Shown: positions 44,027 to 52,643 of the stretch, one piece after another
How positions within the stretch are numbered: position 1 is the first letter of the stretch
Layout: every line of letters starts with the position of its first letter
The notes under the pieces: generated by a model
What the model saw: only the letters and a program-made list of their open reading frames with translations
Told to the model about the DNA's origin: nothing
Databases searched by the model: none
Translations under genes and position numbers: made by a program
Source: SB15 sp964639245
Lineage (GTDB): Bacteria; Chloroflexota; Anaerolineae; Aggregatilineales; J027
NCBI GenBank assembly: GCA_964639245.1
Contig: CAZXCU010000025.1
Coordinates: forward strand, 1 to 53,578
DNA: 53,578 nucleotides
Reading direction: 5' to 3'

Positions 44027-44455
44027 TTACCAACTCTCATAGGGAAGTTTGCCCTGAGCAAGTTGCAGCAGGTTAGGCAATCGGTCATCCATCTGCCCAA
44101 GAAATTGGAGGGCATCGGTTAATGTGGGCAGCACCCGCGCCCGCACATGGAGCATTTGTGCCATCGTAGAGAGCATAAAATGGGCATATTGCGGGCAACA
44201 CCCGCAGTGACACGCCACGCGCCAACCCCGCAATTGGGGCAACAAAAAATCGGAAGCCAACACCTGTTTCATATTTTTGGGAAGCTGTGTCACTCCCTGA
44301 AAATTCATGAGGAGATGAATCTCTCGAAATGTGGAGTGCGTTAACAATTTTTGACTGGTACGCGCCGCAGATGACAAATCCTCAGCAGTGAGTTCACCAT
44401 AGGCTTCGTAATACAGAATATGATTTTTTAATAACCAGCTTGTCTGTACCGTCAT
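44027..44455 (-). CDS. SpoIIAA/STAS-like hypothetical protein
   Basis: The 142-residue protein starts at 44455 behind GGAGGGAG. Its first half (ILYYEAYGELTAEDLSSA and REIHLLMNFQGVTQLP) resembles small STAS-like proteins that carry a strand-helix-strand signature. Cysteines cluster at ACHCGCCPQ near residue 80. No further assignment is possible. It converges tail-to-tail with the response-regulator gene. Confidence 0.7.
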   Translation of the reverse strand: MTVQTSWLLKNHILYYEAYGELTAEDLSSAARTSQKLLTHSTFREIHLLMNFQGVTQLPKNMKQVLASDFLLPQLRGWRVACHCGCCPQYAHFMLSTMAQMLHVRARVLPTLTDALQFLGQMDDRLPNLLQLAQGKLPYESW

Positions 44456-44551
44456 AGTGATGCTCCCTCCATTAGTAAAATTATTGAGGAGAAAATCACC
44501 CCTATCTATTGACAAGTTACACTTTTTTACAAGTCAAATGACACCGCGTGC

Positions 44552-45433
44552 TTAGTTCCACCCGAACTGCCGCCCCGGATACAGCACCGCCATCGGACGA
44601 AACCCGATGCCATGATCGGCGTTGTATTCATAAAACCAGTTGCGATGGGTCAATTGGGCTTGCAGGCTGTTGTTAAACCACGCCGCCCCGCGCACCACCC
44701 GCCCGATGTCATGGTAGCGCGTCAGGCACCACTCGCGCACATTTCCACAGAGATCCATCACCCCATACGGCGAAGAATCGGCAGGATAAATGCCTACTGC
44801 GGTGGTGCGTTTGAGAAAATGTTCGCCCACATAGTGCGAAGCGTAGGTTTCATTGATATTCGCCCCGCCGGTTCGCCGTTCACTCCCCCACGGGTACATC
44901 CGTCCGTCGGTGCCGCGTGCCGCTTTTTCCCATTCCATTTCGGCAGGCAAACGAATCATATCCCCATCACAGCCCAGTTGTACCGCCAACCAGCAGCAAA
45001 ATGCCGCCGCCTCATACCACGACACACCCACCACCGGATGATTGGGGATGTGCCATTTGGGAGTCTGCCAGAGCATCGGTGCGCTGCGCCCCTCTCGCCA
45101 CTTCCACCCTTCCCGCGTCCAATACGCCCGATTTTCATACCCGCCGCACGCCACAAACGCCGCGTACTGCATCACCGTAATCGGGTAACGCGCCATGTAA
45201 AAAGTAGGCAGCGTGGCATACACCAATCCATCTTGAAAAATGAACTCCCCGCCGGGAATTTCCACCCACTGCACATCGGGAACGCCGTTTTTATCCAAAC
45301 CCACGCCGGGACGCGGGTCGCCAAGACGCGAGAGGCGATGTCCGGCACGAAATCGCGCTGGCGGTGGGGTATCGGGGTGAAGAATCAGGTCAATAAGATG
45401 ACGTTTTTCAGGCGACAGCGATACGGTGAGCAT
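44552..45433 (-). CDS. SUMF1/FGE-sulfatase-domain protein, likely non-catalytic as FGE
   Basis: The 293-residue protein spans the SUMF1 domain (about 50-285): WVEIPGGEFIFQDG, HPVVGVSWYEAAAFCCWL, RLPAEMEWEKAARG, YPWG, and CGNVREWC. The final block of true formylglycine-generating enzymes, with its two active cysteines, is replaced here by NNSLQAQLTHRNWFYEY. That argues against FGE chemistry and for a binding or other role, as in many SUMF1 domains in conflict systems. It follows the TIR gene by 20 bases and is probably co-transcribed. Confidence 0.88.
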   Translation of the reverse strand: MLTVSLSPEKRHLIDLILHPDTPPPARFRAGHRLSRLGDPRPGVGLDKNGVPDVQWVEIPGGEFIFQDGLVYATLPTFYMARYPITVMQYAAFVACGGYENRAYWTREGWKWREGRSAPMLWQTPKWHIPNHPVVGVSWYEAAAFCCWLAVQLGCDGDMIRLPAEMEWEKAARGTDGRMYPWGSERRTGGANINETYASHYVGEHFLKRTTAVGIYPADSSPYGVMDLCGNVREWCLTRYHDIGRVVRGAAWFNNSLQAQLTHRNWFYEYNADHGIGFRPMAVLYPGRQFGWN

Positions 45434-45453
45434 AAAAAGAATATAGCAAATTG

Positions 45454-45966
45454 CTACTCTTTTTCCTCATGCTGGGTACTTTTGGCGAAGAGCAGCGCCA
45501 ATTCTTTAAACCCTTCAGGCCGTGCCATCGTAGTCACAGAAGCATTCGGGATAGGGAGCGCTTCGTGTTTTTGCGGCGCACGGTTGACCCCCTTGACGAG
45601 TTTTTGCGGCAAGTGCAGGACGAGATTTTTTAAAAATTCCTCCGAAGGCAGCACGGCGTTTTTGACATCGGTAAAGGGCGCACCCCGCAGCAAAATCCAC
45701 GGACGGCCTTCCAACAGCAGGGGGTAATAGGGTTTGCTGCGCTGGACTGCCGCCGCCAATTCGCGCTGCACCCACTTCGATTCACCGCCTTTGGTGGTCA
45801 TGATGAACAGCACCGCCGCGCTCTGCTGGACTTTTTCCACCAGATTTATGTTTTCGTCACTGCGGTCATCCAGCCACACATCAAACCCGTTGGTCATCAG
45901 ATGCTCGGCAAGCTGGGTTGCGTAGGCTGTGTCGTCCGAGCAATAACTGACAAAAATATAGGTCAT
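45454..45966 (-). CDS. TIR-domain protein
   Basis: The ATG at 45966 (MTYIFVSYCSDDTAYA), behind GGAGAGG, starts a TIR domain of about 135 residues in a 170-residue protein. VWLDDRSDENINL and VLFIMTTKGGESKWVQREL match the TIR BB-loop and the motif holding the catalytic glutamate (E in QREL) of bacterial NADase TIRs. The tail is short and has no other domain. It is followed by the SUMF1-like gene, so the two likely form a TIR-based module. NAD cleavage is inferred from the conserved glutamate. Confidence 0.88.
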   Translation of the reverse strand: MTYIFVSYCSDDTAYATQLAEHLMTNGFDVWLDDRSDENINLVEKVQQSAAVLFIMTTKGGESKWVQRELAAAVQRSKPYYPLLLEGRPWILLRGAPFTDVKNAVLPSEEFLKNLVLHLPQKLVKGVNRAPQKHEALPIPNASVTTMARPEGFKELALLFAKSTQHEEKE

Positions 45967-46178
45967 GTTGACCTCTCCACCTTTTACATATCTATTGTAA
46001 ATCCTGATACGGGTTATGCGACTCAACAAAGGCGTTAATTTTTCGTGAAAAAATGGATAGAAGATGGTTAGTACAAATACACAGAGCCTTTTAAACCATT
46101 TTGGCCTGACCACCTGACGCAAAATTCCCTACAATAAGAGAACATGAGTGTGTGGGTTGATTGATTTTGACGGACAGT

Positions 46179-46278
46179 GTACGGGTGGGTCTGTGACCCA
46201 TCCCAAGCGCAATCGAGGGCGGGTCATAGACCACGCCCGTACATTTTGGTATCCGTGCTAATTATTAAACTGCATTAG
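46179..46278 (+). repeat. Copy D of the GTACGGG dispersed repeat
   Basis: The 64-base core at 46179-46242 matches copy C, and the right arm TTAAACTGCATTAG (46265-46278) is present. The left arm is not recognisable. Downstream, AAAAGTTAATGTGC at about 46292-46305 matches sequence in copy B. It fills most of the 354-base gap before the GNAT gene. Confidence 0.75.
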
Positions 46279-46320
46279 AGCATCCATATTGAAAAGTTAA
46301 TGTGCCATAGGGAATTTGGG

Positions 46321-46839
46321 ATGAGTACGATTGAAAAACTGAACGCCGAACAAGCCCACCGCCATGTTGCCGCGCTGGGGGAACTCCTGCGCGATAGTGT
46401 CGAAGGCGGTGCGTCGGTGGGGTATATTTTGCCCCTCCCCCAAGCGGAAGTTGAGCAATACTGGCATGGGGTGATTGCCGAAGTTGCCGCCGGGACAAAA
46501 ATTTTACTGATTGCGTGGGCGGATGGGGAAATCGCGGGGACGGTGCAGCTTGAATTGGCGACCAAACCCAACGGCAGACACCGCGCCGAAGTCCAAAAAT
46601 TGCTGGTGCTGCGCCGCTTTCGGGGTCGGGGCATCGCGGGGCAATTGATGAGCGCCCTTGAGGAAGAAGCGCGAGCAGCCCACCGCACCTTGCTCATTTT
46701 AGATACCATTCACGGAGATACGGCGGAACGCTTGTATCCAAAATGGGGCTTTATCCAGTCCGGCATTATCCCGAACTTTGCCACCTTTCCCGATGGTCGG
46801 ATGGGCGACACGGTGGTTTTTTATAAACTGCTGGAGTGA
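46321..46839 (+). CDS. GNAT-family N-acetyltransferase
   Basis: The 172-residue protein has the acetyl-CoA loop RFRGRGIAGQLMSAL (Q/RxxGxG/A) and the strands of the GNAT fold (RAEVQKLLVLRRF). The ATG at 46321 follows GGG-rich sequence. It is the first gene of a five-gene plus-strand run with gaps of only a few bases. The acceptor is unknown. Confidence 0.9.
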   Translation: MSTIEKLNAEQAHRHVAALGELLRDSVEGGASVGYILPLPQAEVEQYWHGVIAEVAAGTKILLIAWADGEIAGTVQLELATKPNGRHRAEVQKLLVLRRFRGRGIAGQLMSALEEEARAAHRTLLILDTIHGDTAERLYPKWGFIQSGIIPNFATFPDGRMGDTVVFYKLLE

Positions 46840-46842
46840 ACG

Positions 46843-47289
46843 ATGGAAAAACCGAAGCGCAGCAATCAAATTGAGTTTGTGGTCAAGCGTTCTGTGCAAA
46901 ATTGTATTCAGATTCTTCGAGATGAGGTAGCGGCTAAAAATGTGCGGCTTTCATTCGTAGAAATGAGTGCCACACGGTGGCAATTCATTGTTTCCAAAAC
47001 ACAATATGAGTGGATGAGTGAGACCCATAGACGAAGAGAAATGGTGAGTAAAATCACAGGCTATTTGCGGTCAATCGAACCCACTTTGACACAGATTACC
47101 ATTCCAACTTTGGAGGTCGAAAAAGAGCCACGAGGATGCGGTTTTTTGCTACCAGAGCGTATCACCGTTGAGTATCACGAACCCAAATATCAACAGGAAC
47201 TGCTGCGTTTGGTCGTATACGCATTGGTGGATTCTCCTGAAGAAGCTACTCGTGCCATTGGCAGTCAATATTTTGAAAGAGAAGATTAA
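46843..47289 (+). CDS. KPKR-family unknown protein 1
   Basis: I do not recognise this 148-residue protein. It shares the start MEKPKR, a helix with C (NCIQILRDEV), a W-x-F strand (RWQFIVSKTQYE) and a G-x-L strand before a T/I pair (ITGYLRSIEPTLTQI) with the next two proteins. It lacks the membrane helices of proteins 2 and 3. It starts three bases after the GNAT stop. AT content seems higher than in moaB downstream. Confidence 0.7.
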   Translation: MEKPKRSNQIEFVVKRSVQNCIQILRDEVAAKNVRLSFVEMSATRWQFIVSKTQYEWMSETHRRREMVSKITGYLRSIEPTLTQITIPTLEVEKEPRGCGFLLPERITVEYHEPKYQQELLRLVVYALVDSPEEATRAIGSQYFERED

Positions 47290-47298
47290 AAAAAATCT

Positions 47299-48168
47299 AT
47301 GGAAAAACCAAAACGCGATCACAAAATAGAATTAGAAGTACCGTTGCCGGCAGCACAGTGTGTTCGGCAACTCAAAAATATAGGTGGGGATTTTGATTGC
47401 ATCTTTACCGAACTGGGTTTCAATTCTTGGCAATTTACACTTCGGCTATGGAATGGGAAACCAATTGGGGGGCAATATAGTCGGGTTAAATTTCAGCTTA
47501 CCGGACTTCTCAAAGGTGTGGATGAAAACCACACACTGGTCACTATTCTAAAAGGAGAACCAATAGGGTTTTCAAGAATTAACCAACGGTATTACAATTC
47601 ACTTCATGTTCAGGAAGAATTGGTGCAACTGATAAAACATAGTCTGATGCCTCATGCGTTTGAAGTACCATTTATGACTCGTCTCGAAGATTTTCGTGAG
47701 CAAAGTCCATTCATTGTCGCACCGCCGTTTTATTTTATTGTTCCACTACCGATGAAAGTTTGTGTAGAGATGCTCGAAAATTTGGCAGACGAGAACCTTG
47801 CCGTATCTCTTAATTTTGAAGATGACTTTACTTGCAAGTTTAGCATACTCCATGCCTCCCGTTACGGAGTTTCAATCAGTGGAACAATCTCAGAATCAGA
47901 CGATGAAACAAGCGAAATTTTAGGCCATCGTGATAGATTGCCTTTGCACACCGCCACATGGCCTACCCTTATTCTCCTGATAATTATATTTGGATTAATG
48001 TCTATCAATGAAATTGGTATGATCATTGCATTTCCGTTTATGCTTGTGTTTATGGCTTGGCTTGCTTGGCAATCTAGGCAACAGAATCAGTTAATTTCAA
48101 AGGTGGATGCCGTCTTTGGATATTACAAAGCCAAAAACAAAATCATCACAAGGCAAGTCAATGGATAA
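47299..48168 (+). CDS. KPKR-family unknown protein 2, two domain copies plus membrane helices
   Basis: The 289-residue protein starts MEKPKRDHKIELEV and contains the same domain twice: about 1-100 (CVRQLKNIGG, SWQFTLRL, LTGLLKGVDENHTLV) and about 135-215 (CVEMLENLAD, FTCKFSILHAS, ISGTISESDDETSEILGHRD). Two hydrophobic helices follow (LILLIIIFGLMSI and MIIAFPFMLVFMAWLAW), with a basic tail. It probably displays the domains on one side of the membrane. Its final eight bases overlap the start of protein 3. Function unknown. Confidence 0.72.
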   Translation: MEKPKRDHKIELEVPLPAAQCVRQLKNIGGDFDCIFTELGFNSWQFTLRLWNGKPIGGQYSRVKFQLTGLLKGVDENHTLVTILKGEPIGFSRINQRYYNSLHVQEELVQLIKHSLMPHAFEVPFMTRLEDFREQSPFIVAPPFYFIVPLPMKVCVEMLENLADENLAVSLNFEDDFTCKFSILHASRYGVSISGTISESDDETSEILGHRDRLPLHTATWPTLILLIIIFGLMSINEIGMIIAFPFMLVFMAWLAWQSRQQNQLISKVDAVFGYYKAKNKIITRQVNG

Positions 48169-48646
48169 ACCAAAACGCGCACCTGATTTTCAATTTGTAG
48201 CATCCATGTCCATTGATGAGTGCTGTGAATGGTTTTTGACCCAACGATATCGCGGTGCAAATGCCCATTTGATTACCACCGTGGAAGAAATAGACGATTT
48301 TAAGGTTCATTTTTATTATGAGTGCAGAGCCGCTAAAACTTCAACTTCCGTGAGTGGATATTTGAAATATATCGATGAAAATTCTACGGAAATTATAGGT
48401 TATCGTGATTCGATGTTGCTTCGCTCTCTTATGCAAGCTCTTGTTTTTGTCATATTATTTATGGGACTAATTTATTGGAACGCGGGTGAAATATTTTTAG
48501 GGGTGACAGTGTTTTTACTTGTCACTTTTGGGGTAAGCCTTGTGGTTGGAATAACATGGCTGCATGGCAAATACTATCAACGGGGCATTGTAAGGCATAT
48601 CATAGAAGAATTAGCTCAGGAGAAAGCAAAAAATGTCATCATCTGA
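48161..48646 (+). CDS. KPKR-family unknown protein 3, membrane-anchored
   Basis: The ATG at 48161 lies within the end of protein 2, so translation is coupled. The 161-residue protein starts MDKPKRAPDFQFVASMSIDECCEWF and repeats the family blocks (FKVHFYYECRAAK, SGYLKYIDENSTEIIGYRD). Two hydrophobic helices near 95-140 follow (LVFVILFMGLIYW, GVTVFLLVTFGVSLVVG), as in protein 2. The stop overlaps moaB by 14 bases. Function unknown. Confidence 0.72.
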   Translation: MDKPKRAPDFQFVASMSIDECCEWFLTQRYRGANAHLITTVEEIDDFKVHFYYECRAAKTSTSVSGYLKYIDENSTEIIGYRDSMLLRSLMQALVFVILFMGLIYWNAGEIFLGVTVFLLVTFGVSLVVGITWLHGKYYQRGIVRHIIEELAQEKAKNVII

Positions 48647-49148
48647 ACTTCATAAAATACAGGCAGAAAAAGTGGGCGCGGTTCCGGTGGCGGTGGTGAC
48701 GGTCAGCGACACCCGCACGCCCGAAACCGACGAAAGCGGCAAAATTCTCCATGCAACATTGCACGCGGCGGGGCATCAGGTGGTCGATTATCATATCGTC
48801 AAAGATGAACCGGAACAGATTAGCACGCTGTTGGACACCCTCACCGCCGAGTCGCACCCCTGCAAAATCATCATTTTTAACGGGGGAACAGGCATTGCGC
48901 CGCGTGACACCACCTATGATGCGATTGCCAAAAAGCTGGAAAAAGTCCTGCCCGGTTTTGGCGAAATTTTCCGCCTGTTGAGCTATCAGGAAATCGGGGC
49001 GGCGGCGATGCTTTCCCGCGCCACCGCAGGCACCTATCGCGGGCGGGTGGTCTTCAGCACACCGGGCAGCCCCAACGCGGTTACGCTCGCGGTAGAAAAA
49101 TTGATTTTGCCGGAAATTCAACATCTGGCATGGGAGATCGCACGGTAA
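48633..49148 (+). CDS. moaB: Molybdenum cofactor biosynthesis protein MoaB/MogA family
   Basis: The 171-residue protein shows AVVTVSDTRTPETDESG, IIFNGGTGIAPRDTTYDAI and FSTPGSPNAVTLAVEKLI, the molybdopterin-binding landmarks of MoaB/MogA. These enzymes adenylylate molybdopterin. No other cofactor gene is nearby, and the gene begins inside the end of an unknown protein, so its pathway context is lost here. MoaB and MogA cannot be told apart from sequence alone. Confidence 0.92.
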   Translation: MSSSELHKIQAEKVGAVPVAVVTVSDTRTPETDESGKILHATLHAAGHQVVDYHIVKDEPEQISTLLDTLTAESHPCKIIIFNGGTGIAPRDTTYDAIAKKLEKVLPGFGEIFRLLSYQEIGAAAMLSRATAGTYRGRVVFSTPGSPNAVTLAVEKLILPEIQHLAWEIAR

Positions 49149-49152
49149 AAAA

Positions 49153-49175
49153 CGGCGGAAGTCAGACTCCCGCCG
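49153..49175 (-). terminator. Rho-independent terminator of the EamA gene
   Basis: CGGCGG (49153-49158) and CCGCCG (49170-49175) form a stem, extended by AGTC/GACT. On the minus strand it is followed by six Ts (49152-49147). It lies just past the EamA stop at 49185. Confidence 0.82.
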
Positions 49176-49184
49176 CGCTGCGAA

Positions 49185-50051
49185 TTAGTCTCCCCGTGAG
49201 AGGATGAAAAAACTGAGCAGCAAAAAGAGAACGCCCACCCCGCCAGAAAGTTGGAGCGTTTCGCCAAACAACAGCCATGCCAGCGCCGCCGCCACCACCG
49301 ATTCCAGCAGGGATAAAATGCTGGCAGTGGTTGCCGTGACTTCTTTCATGCCCGCCAGAAACAGCGAATAGGCAATTGCTGTGGGGACAACCCCCAGATA
49401 CACCAGCAGCAGCCAGCCTTCCACCTGACCCGGCGGCACAATCCCCACCGCCAGATTCATCACGATGAACAAAAGCGTACTTGTCCCGAAGCCAACACAG
49501 GTAATTTGCAGGGGATGGTAGTCTCTGGCTAAAAACCGCCCGCAGACAATCATGCCCGCATAGCCCAACGCCGAAAAAAACGCCAGAATCGCCCCGAAAA
49601 TAACATCTTCGGAAATATCGGTTTGGATGCCGACCAGAAAAACACAGCCGATAACCGCCAGCACCAGCGCGAGCAGCAGTTTGCCCGTCATTTTTTCCAA
49701 GCGGAGCATCACCGCCAGAAACGCCACAATCATAGGCGAGAGGCACAGCGTCAACAGCGTAGCAATCGTGACTCCGCTGTATTGAATCGCGGCAAAATAG
49801 GCCGCTTGCGAAAATCCGATAGACAGCCCGCTAATCACCATGATACGGAAATCGTAACGCGGAATGGCAAACATGCTGCGTCCGAGTGTTCGCCAACTCG
49901 CCACCAGCAAAATCGGCATGGCGATGAGCAAGCGCCCCAGATTGATAAAAACGGAGGTGGTGTGGTCGAGCGTATAAATGCCCTGTGTGGCAATTCCAAT
50001 GGTTCCCCACAGCATCGCCGCCAGCGACACCGACCAGAATCCTGATTTCAT
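49185..50051 (-). CDS. EamA-family (DMT) membrane transporter
   Basis: The 288-residue protein has ten predicted membrane helices in two EamA halves; the second half contains a conserved-looking LGVVPTAIAYSLFLAGMKEV, and GIATQGIYTL occurs in the first. Members export amino acids, drugs or metabolites; the substrate is unknown. A good terminator follows. Confidence 0.9.
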   Translation of the reverse strand: MKSGFWSVSLAAMLWGTIGIATQGIYTLDHTTSVFINLGRLLIAMPILLVASWRTLGRSMFAIPRYDFRIMVISGLSIGFSQAAYFAAIQYSGVTIATLLTLCLSPMIVAFLAVMLRLEKMTGKLLLALVLAVIGCVFLVGIQTDISEDVIFGAILAFFSALGYAGMIVCGRFLARDYHPLQITCVGFGTSTLLFIVMNLAVGIVPPGQVEGWLLLVYLGVVPTAIAYSLFLAGMKEVTATTASILSLLESVVAAALAWLLFGETLQLSGGVGVLFLLLSFFILSRGD

Positions 50052-50405
50052 AAGATGGTATGACCCTTCATTGATTTTTGATTACTGGACGCGCCAACGG
50101 ATTGATAAAACGCCGTCCTTTAGGGCGGTGTTGGTTATTCCGTACAGAATTGAAACGTCCAATGCAATCGGGAAAGCAAAAATGCACCTTCCCATCCGAA
50201 ATTTCGGCGAAGGGCAGTGGCGATGTGCGTGTGACCCTGCCCGCGTTTAGGCGACAGGCGGGGAAAGGGGTTGCAAGTGGTACATTGGGTAAGACCTAGC
50301 CAGTGAATGGTGTCATTGTATCAGCATAGGCCATTCGGCGCTATATAGCACATGGCATTTTACGGAAAATGTCCCTATGATAAATAAAATGATGGGAGTG
50401 CTGCC
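50052..50405. other. 354-base spacer with possible IS200/IS605 remnant
   Basis: No gene is supported. ACGCCGTCC-TTTA-GGGCGGTGT at 50110-50131 forms a hairpin very like the right-end hairpin of IS605/TnpB-type elements (from memory, CCCCGTCCTTTAGGGCGGGG). No tnpB coding sequence remains. The rest contains a GC-rich mix (around 50200-50280) without clear structure. Confidence 0.45.
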
Positions 50406-50924
50406 TTGAAAAAACTTTTCCTTTTGCTCCTGCTGATGGGTGTGTTGGCTGCGTGTGGCAGTGACGATGACTCCCCTCAATCGGAAGAAAAATCCACCCC
50501 CGCACAGGTGACACTTGTTCCCAATGCCAGCAGCAGCAATACCACCGCCGCCGCCCAAAATTTGAATGTCGGACAGGGCGAATTGGTGCTGAACGTGACC
50601 ATGCCGGAAGGCTACAAATTTAACACTGCCGCGCCGTTCACCCTTGCGTTGACCAGCAGCAGTCCGAACGTCAATTTTGATGAAGGCTGGCAAAATTACC
50701 AGAATACCCAACCGGAAATGCCCCTAGCGATTCCCCTCACCCTGCAACAAGGGGCGAGTCTGCTCACTATGGATTTGACCGTTTATTGGTGTGAGGCAAT
50801 TAAAGAAACGCTGTGTTTTGTCGAAAAACAAACCCTCACGATTCCCGTGAATGTCACCGCCGATGCCGGCAATAGTATCGCCAATGTCGATTTGGCCTTA
50901 GTCCCGCCAGAGATTGATAACTGA
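50406..50924 (+). CDS. Lipoprotein with DsbD-N/thioredoxin-tail-like domain
   Basis: The start is TTG at 50406, seven bases after GGGAG. Residues 1-17 form a lipoprotein signal (LFLLLLLMGVLAAC). A Ser/Asn/Thr-rich linker follows, and the remaining domain contains LTVYWCEAIKETLCFVEKQTL. This Cys pair resembles the C-terminal domain of NHL-thioredoxin proteins and the DsbD N-terminal domain. A thiol role outside the membrane is a guess. Confidence 0.75.
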   Translation: MKKLFLLLLLMGVLAACGSDDDSPQSEEKSTPAQVTLVPNASSSNTTAAAQNLNVGQGELVLNVTMPEGYKFNTAAPFTLALTSSSPNVNFDEGWQNYQNTQPEMPLAIPLTLQQGASLLTMDLTVYWCEAIKETLCFVEKQTLTIPVNVTADAGNSIANVDLALVPPEIDN

Positions 50925-50928
50925 GGGA

Positions 50929-51513
50929 TTAGTTTTTAGTGATTAGTAATTAGTGAGTCATGCGACAAGTAAGCAGTAATTAACCTTTGTAGGGGTTAAA
51001 GTTAAGGGCGCGGCATACCAACCCTCTGAGGTTCGGATGAAATTCCGTAGGGATATTCACCCATCATCCGCAAGAATTTAACGGATGAAGGAGTTAGTTT
51101 TTCAGTTTTTGGATAAATGCGTTGAGCATCCGTTTTATTTCGTCCATTTCACCCCGTAACAGAGGATAGTCTGCGGGTTGAATAAATTTTAAGTCATGGG
51201 CAAGATACAAATAATATTCCAATTCGCTGGCTGAACCCATTGAAATGTAGAGAAAACGGCGTAATTCATTCATCGTTTCACGACCACACCCTTCCGCAAT
51301 ATTCGCCGGGATGGAAACTGCTGCCCGCCTCATTTGATTGGTCAGGCCATACCGTTCACCGTCAGGAAAATGAAGGGTGAGCGCATAGATTTTCAAAACA
51401 AATTCATGCGCTCGTTTCCATACCACCAATTTTTGATAATCTTGCATGTTCTCTCCTTTGAGCCAGCCCTTTATAAGGTTGAATCAATTCTTTAACTAAC
51501 AACTAAAAACTAA
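50929..51513. repeat. Inverted repeats flanking the four-helix-bundle gene
   Basis: TTAGTTTTTAGT (50929-50940) and its complement ACTAAAAACTAA (51502-51513) enclose 585 bases that contain only the four-helix-bundle gene. The left repeat is extended by further TTAGT units (GATTAGTAATTAGTGAG). Confidence 0.5.
51094..51447 (-). CDS. Four-helix-bundle protein (S23/bAvd-like family)
   Basis: The 117-residue protein is a typical member: KLVVWKRAHEFVLKIY at the start, MRRAAVSIPANIAEGCGR in the middle and LYISMGSASELEYYLYLA later. The family includes proteins encoded in rRNA intervening sequences and relatives of the Avd protein of diversity-generating retroelements. No reverse transcriptase is nearby. 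AAAGGAGAG precedes the ATG at 51447. Confidence 0.9.
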   Translation of the reverse strand: MQDYQKLVVWKRAHEFVLKIYALTLHFPDGERYGLTNQMRRAAVSIPANIAEGCGRETMNELRRFLYISMGSASELEYYLYLAHDLKFIQPADYPLLRGEMDEIKRMLNAFIQKLKN

Positions 51514-51561
51514 CCACCCCCTCATACCTGTGTCATCATCTCATTGCTCCAGCCCGCATTT

Positions 51562-52158
<597 letters not shown>

Positions 52159-52410
52159 AACCGGATTCCTTTCATATCAGACAATCTTCAGAGTAAATAT
52201 AGCACAAATGTTCAAGTCTGAATATTAGCGAACAGGGGCGGGAAGCGGGGCAATGTCCCTACGGGATTTCATCTATGTTTCCTTGTCGGATGAAGCACTT
52301 AAACAACGGATTCTTCGATGTTTCCCGATTTTTGCCTTCCAACTTGCAAGCATAATTTAATGATGTTATGATTTTGCCATCGTTCGCTTGAGTGAAAGGA
52401 GCTGAGACTC

Positions 52411-52473
52411 ATGTCATCCACGAAAATTATTCCTCAATCAGCACGCCTTTCGCTTAGGGTGGTGTCTGCGTAG
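52411..52473 (+). CDS. Possible 20-codon leader peptide before the ABC exporter
   Basis: A strong ribosome site (AAAGGAGCTGAG) precedes ATG at 52411, which opens a 20-residue frame (MSSTKIIPQSARLSLRVVSA) ending at TAG 52471. It lies 170 bases upstream of the exporter start. Short upstream frames control some drug-exporter genes through ribosome stalling. It could equally be a truncated gene. Otherwise the 52159-52643 spacer holds no gene, only short GC-rich hairpins near 52515-52575. Confidence 0.35.
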   Translation: MSSTKIIPQSARLSLRVVSA

Positions 52474-52643
52474 TTTTTTACCCCTAAGTTTCAATTGAAT
52501 CCGCGTGCCTGACGACCTCTTGACAAAGGGCGGTGGTAGGTTGCTGCCTGTTGCCTCCGCGCTACGGTTTGGTTTAAGTTGCCGTAGGGAAAATAGATAA
52601 CCACCCTACAGAATCCAATGTGACAACAGCGATAGGGTCAAAA

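Noticed and set aside
44612..45727. 371-codon plus-strand frame over the TIR/SUMF1 genes
   Set aside because: It covers two recognisable genes on the other strand and has no domain of its own.
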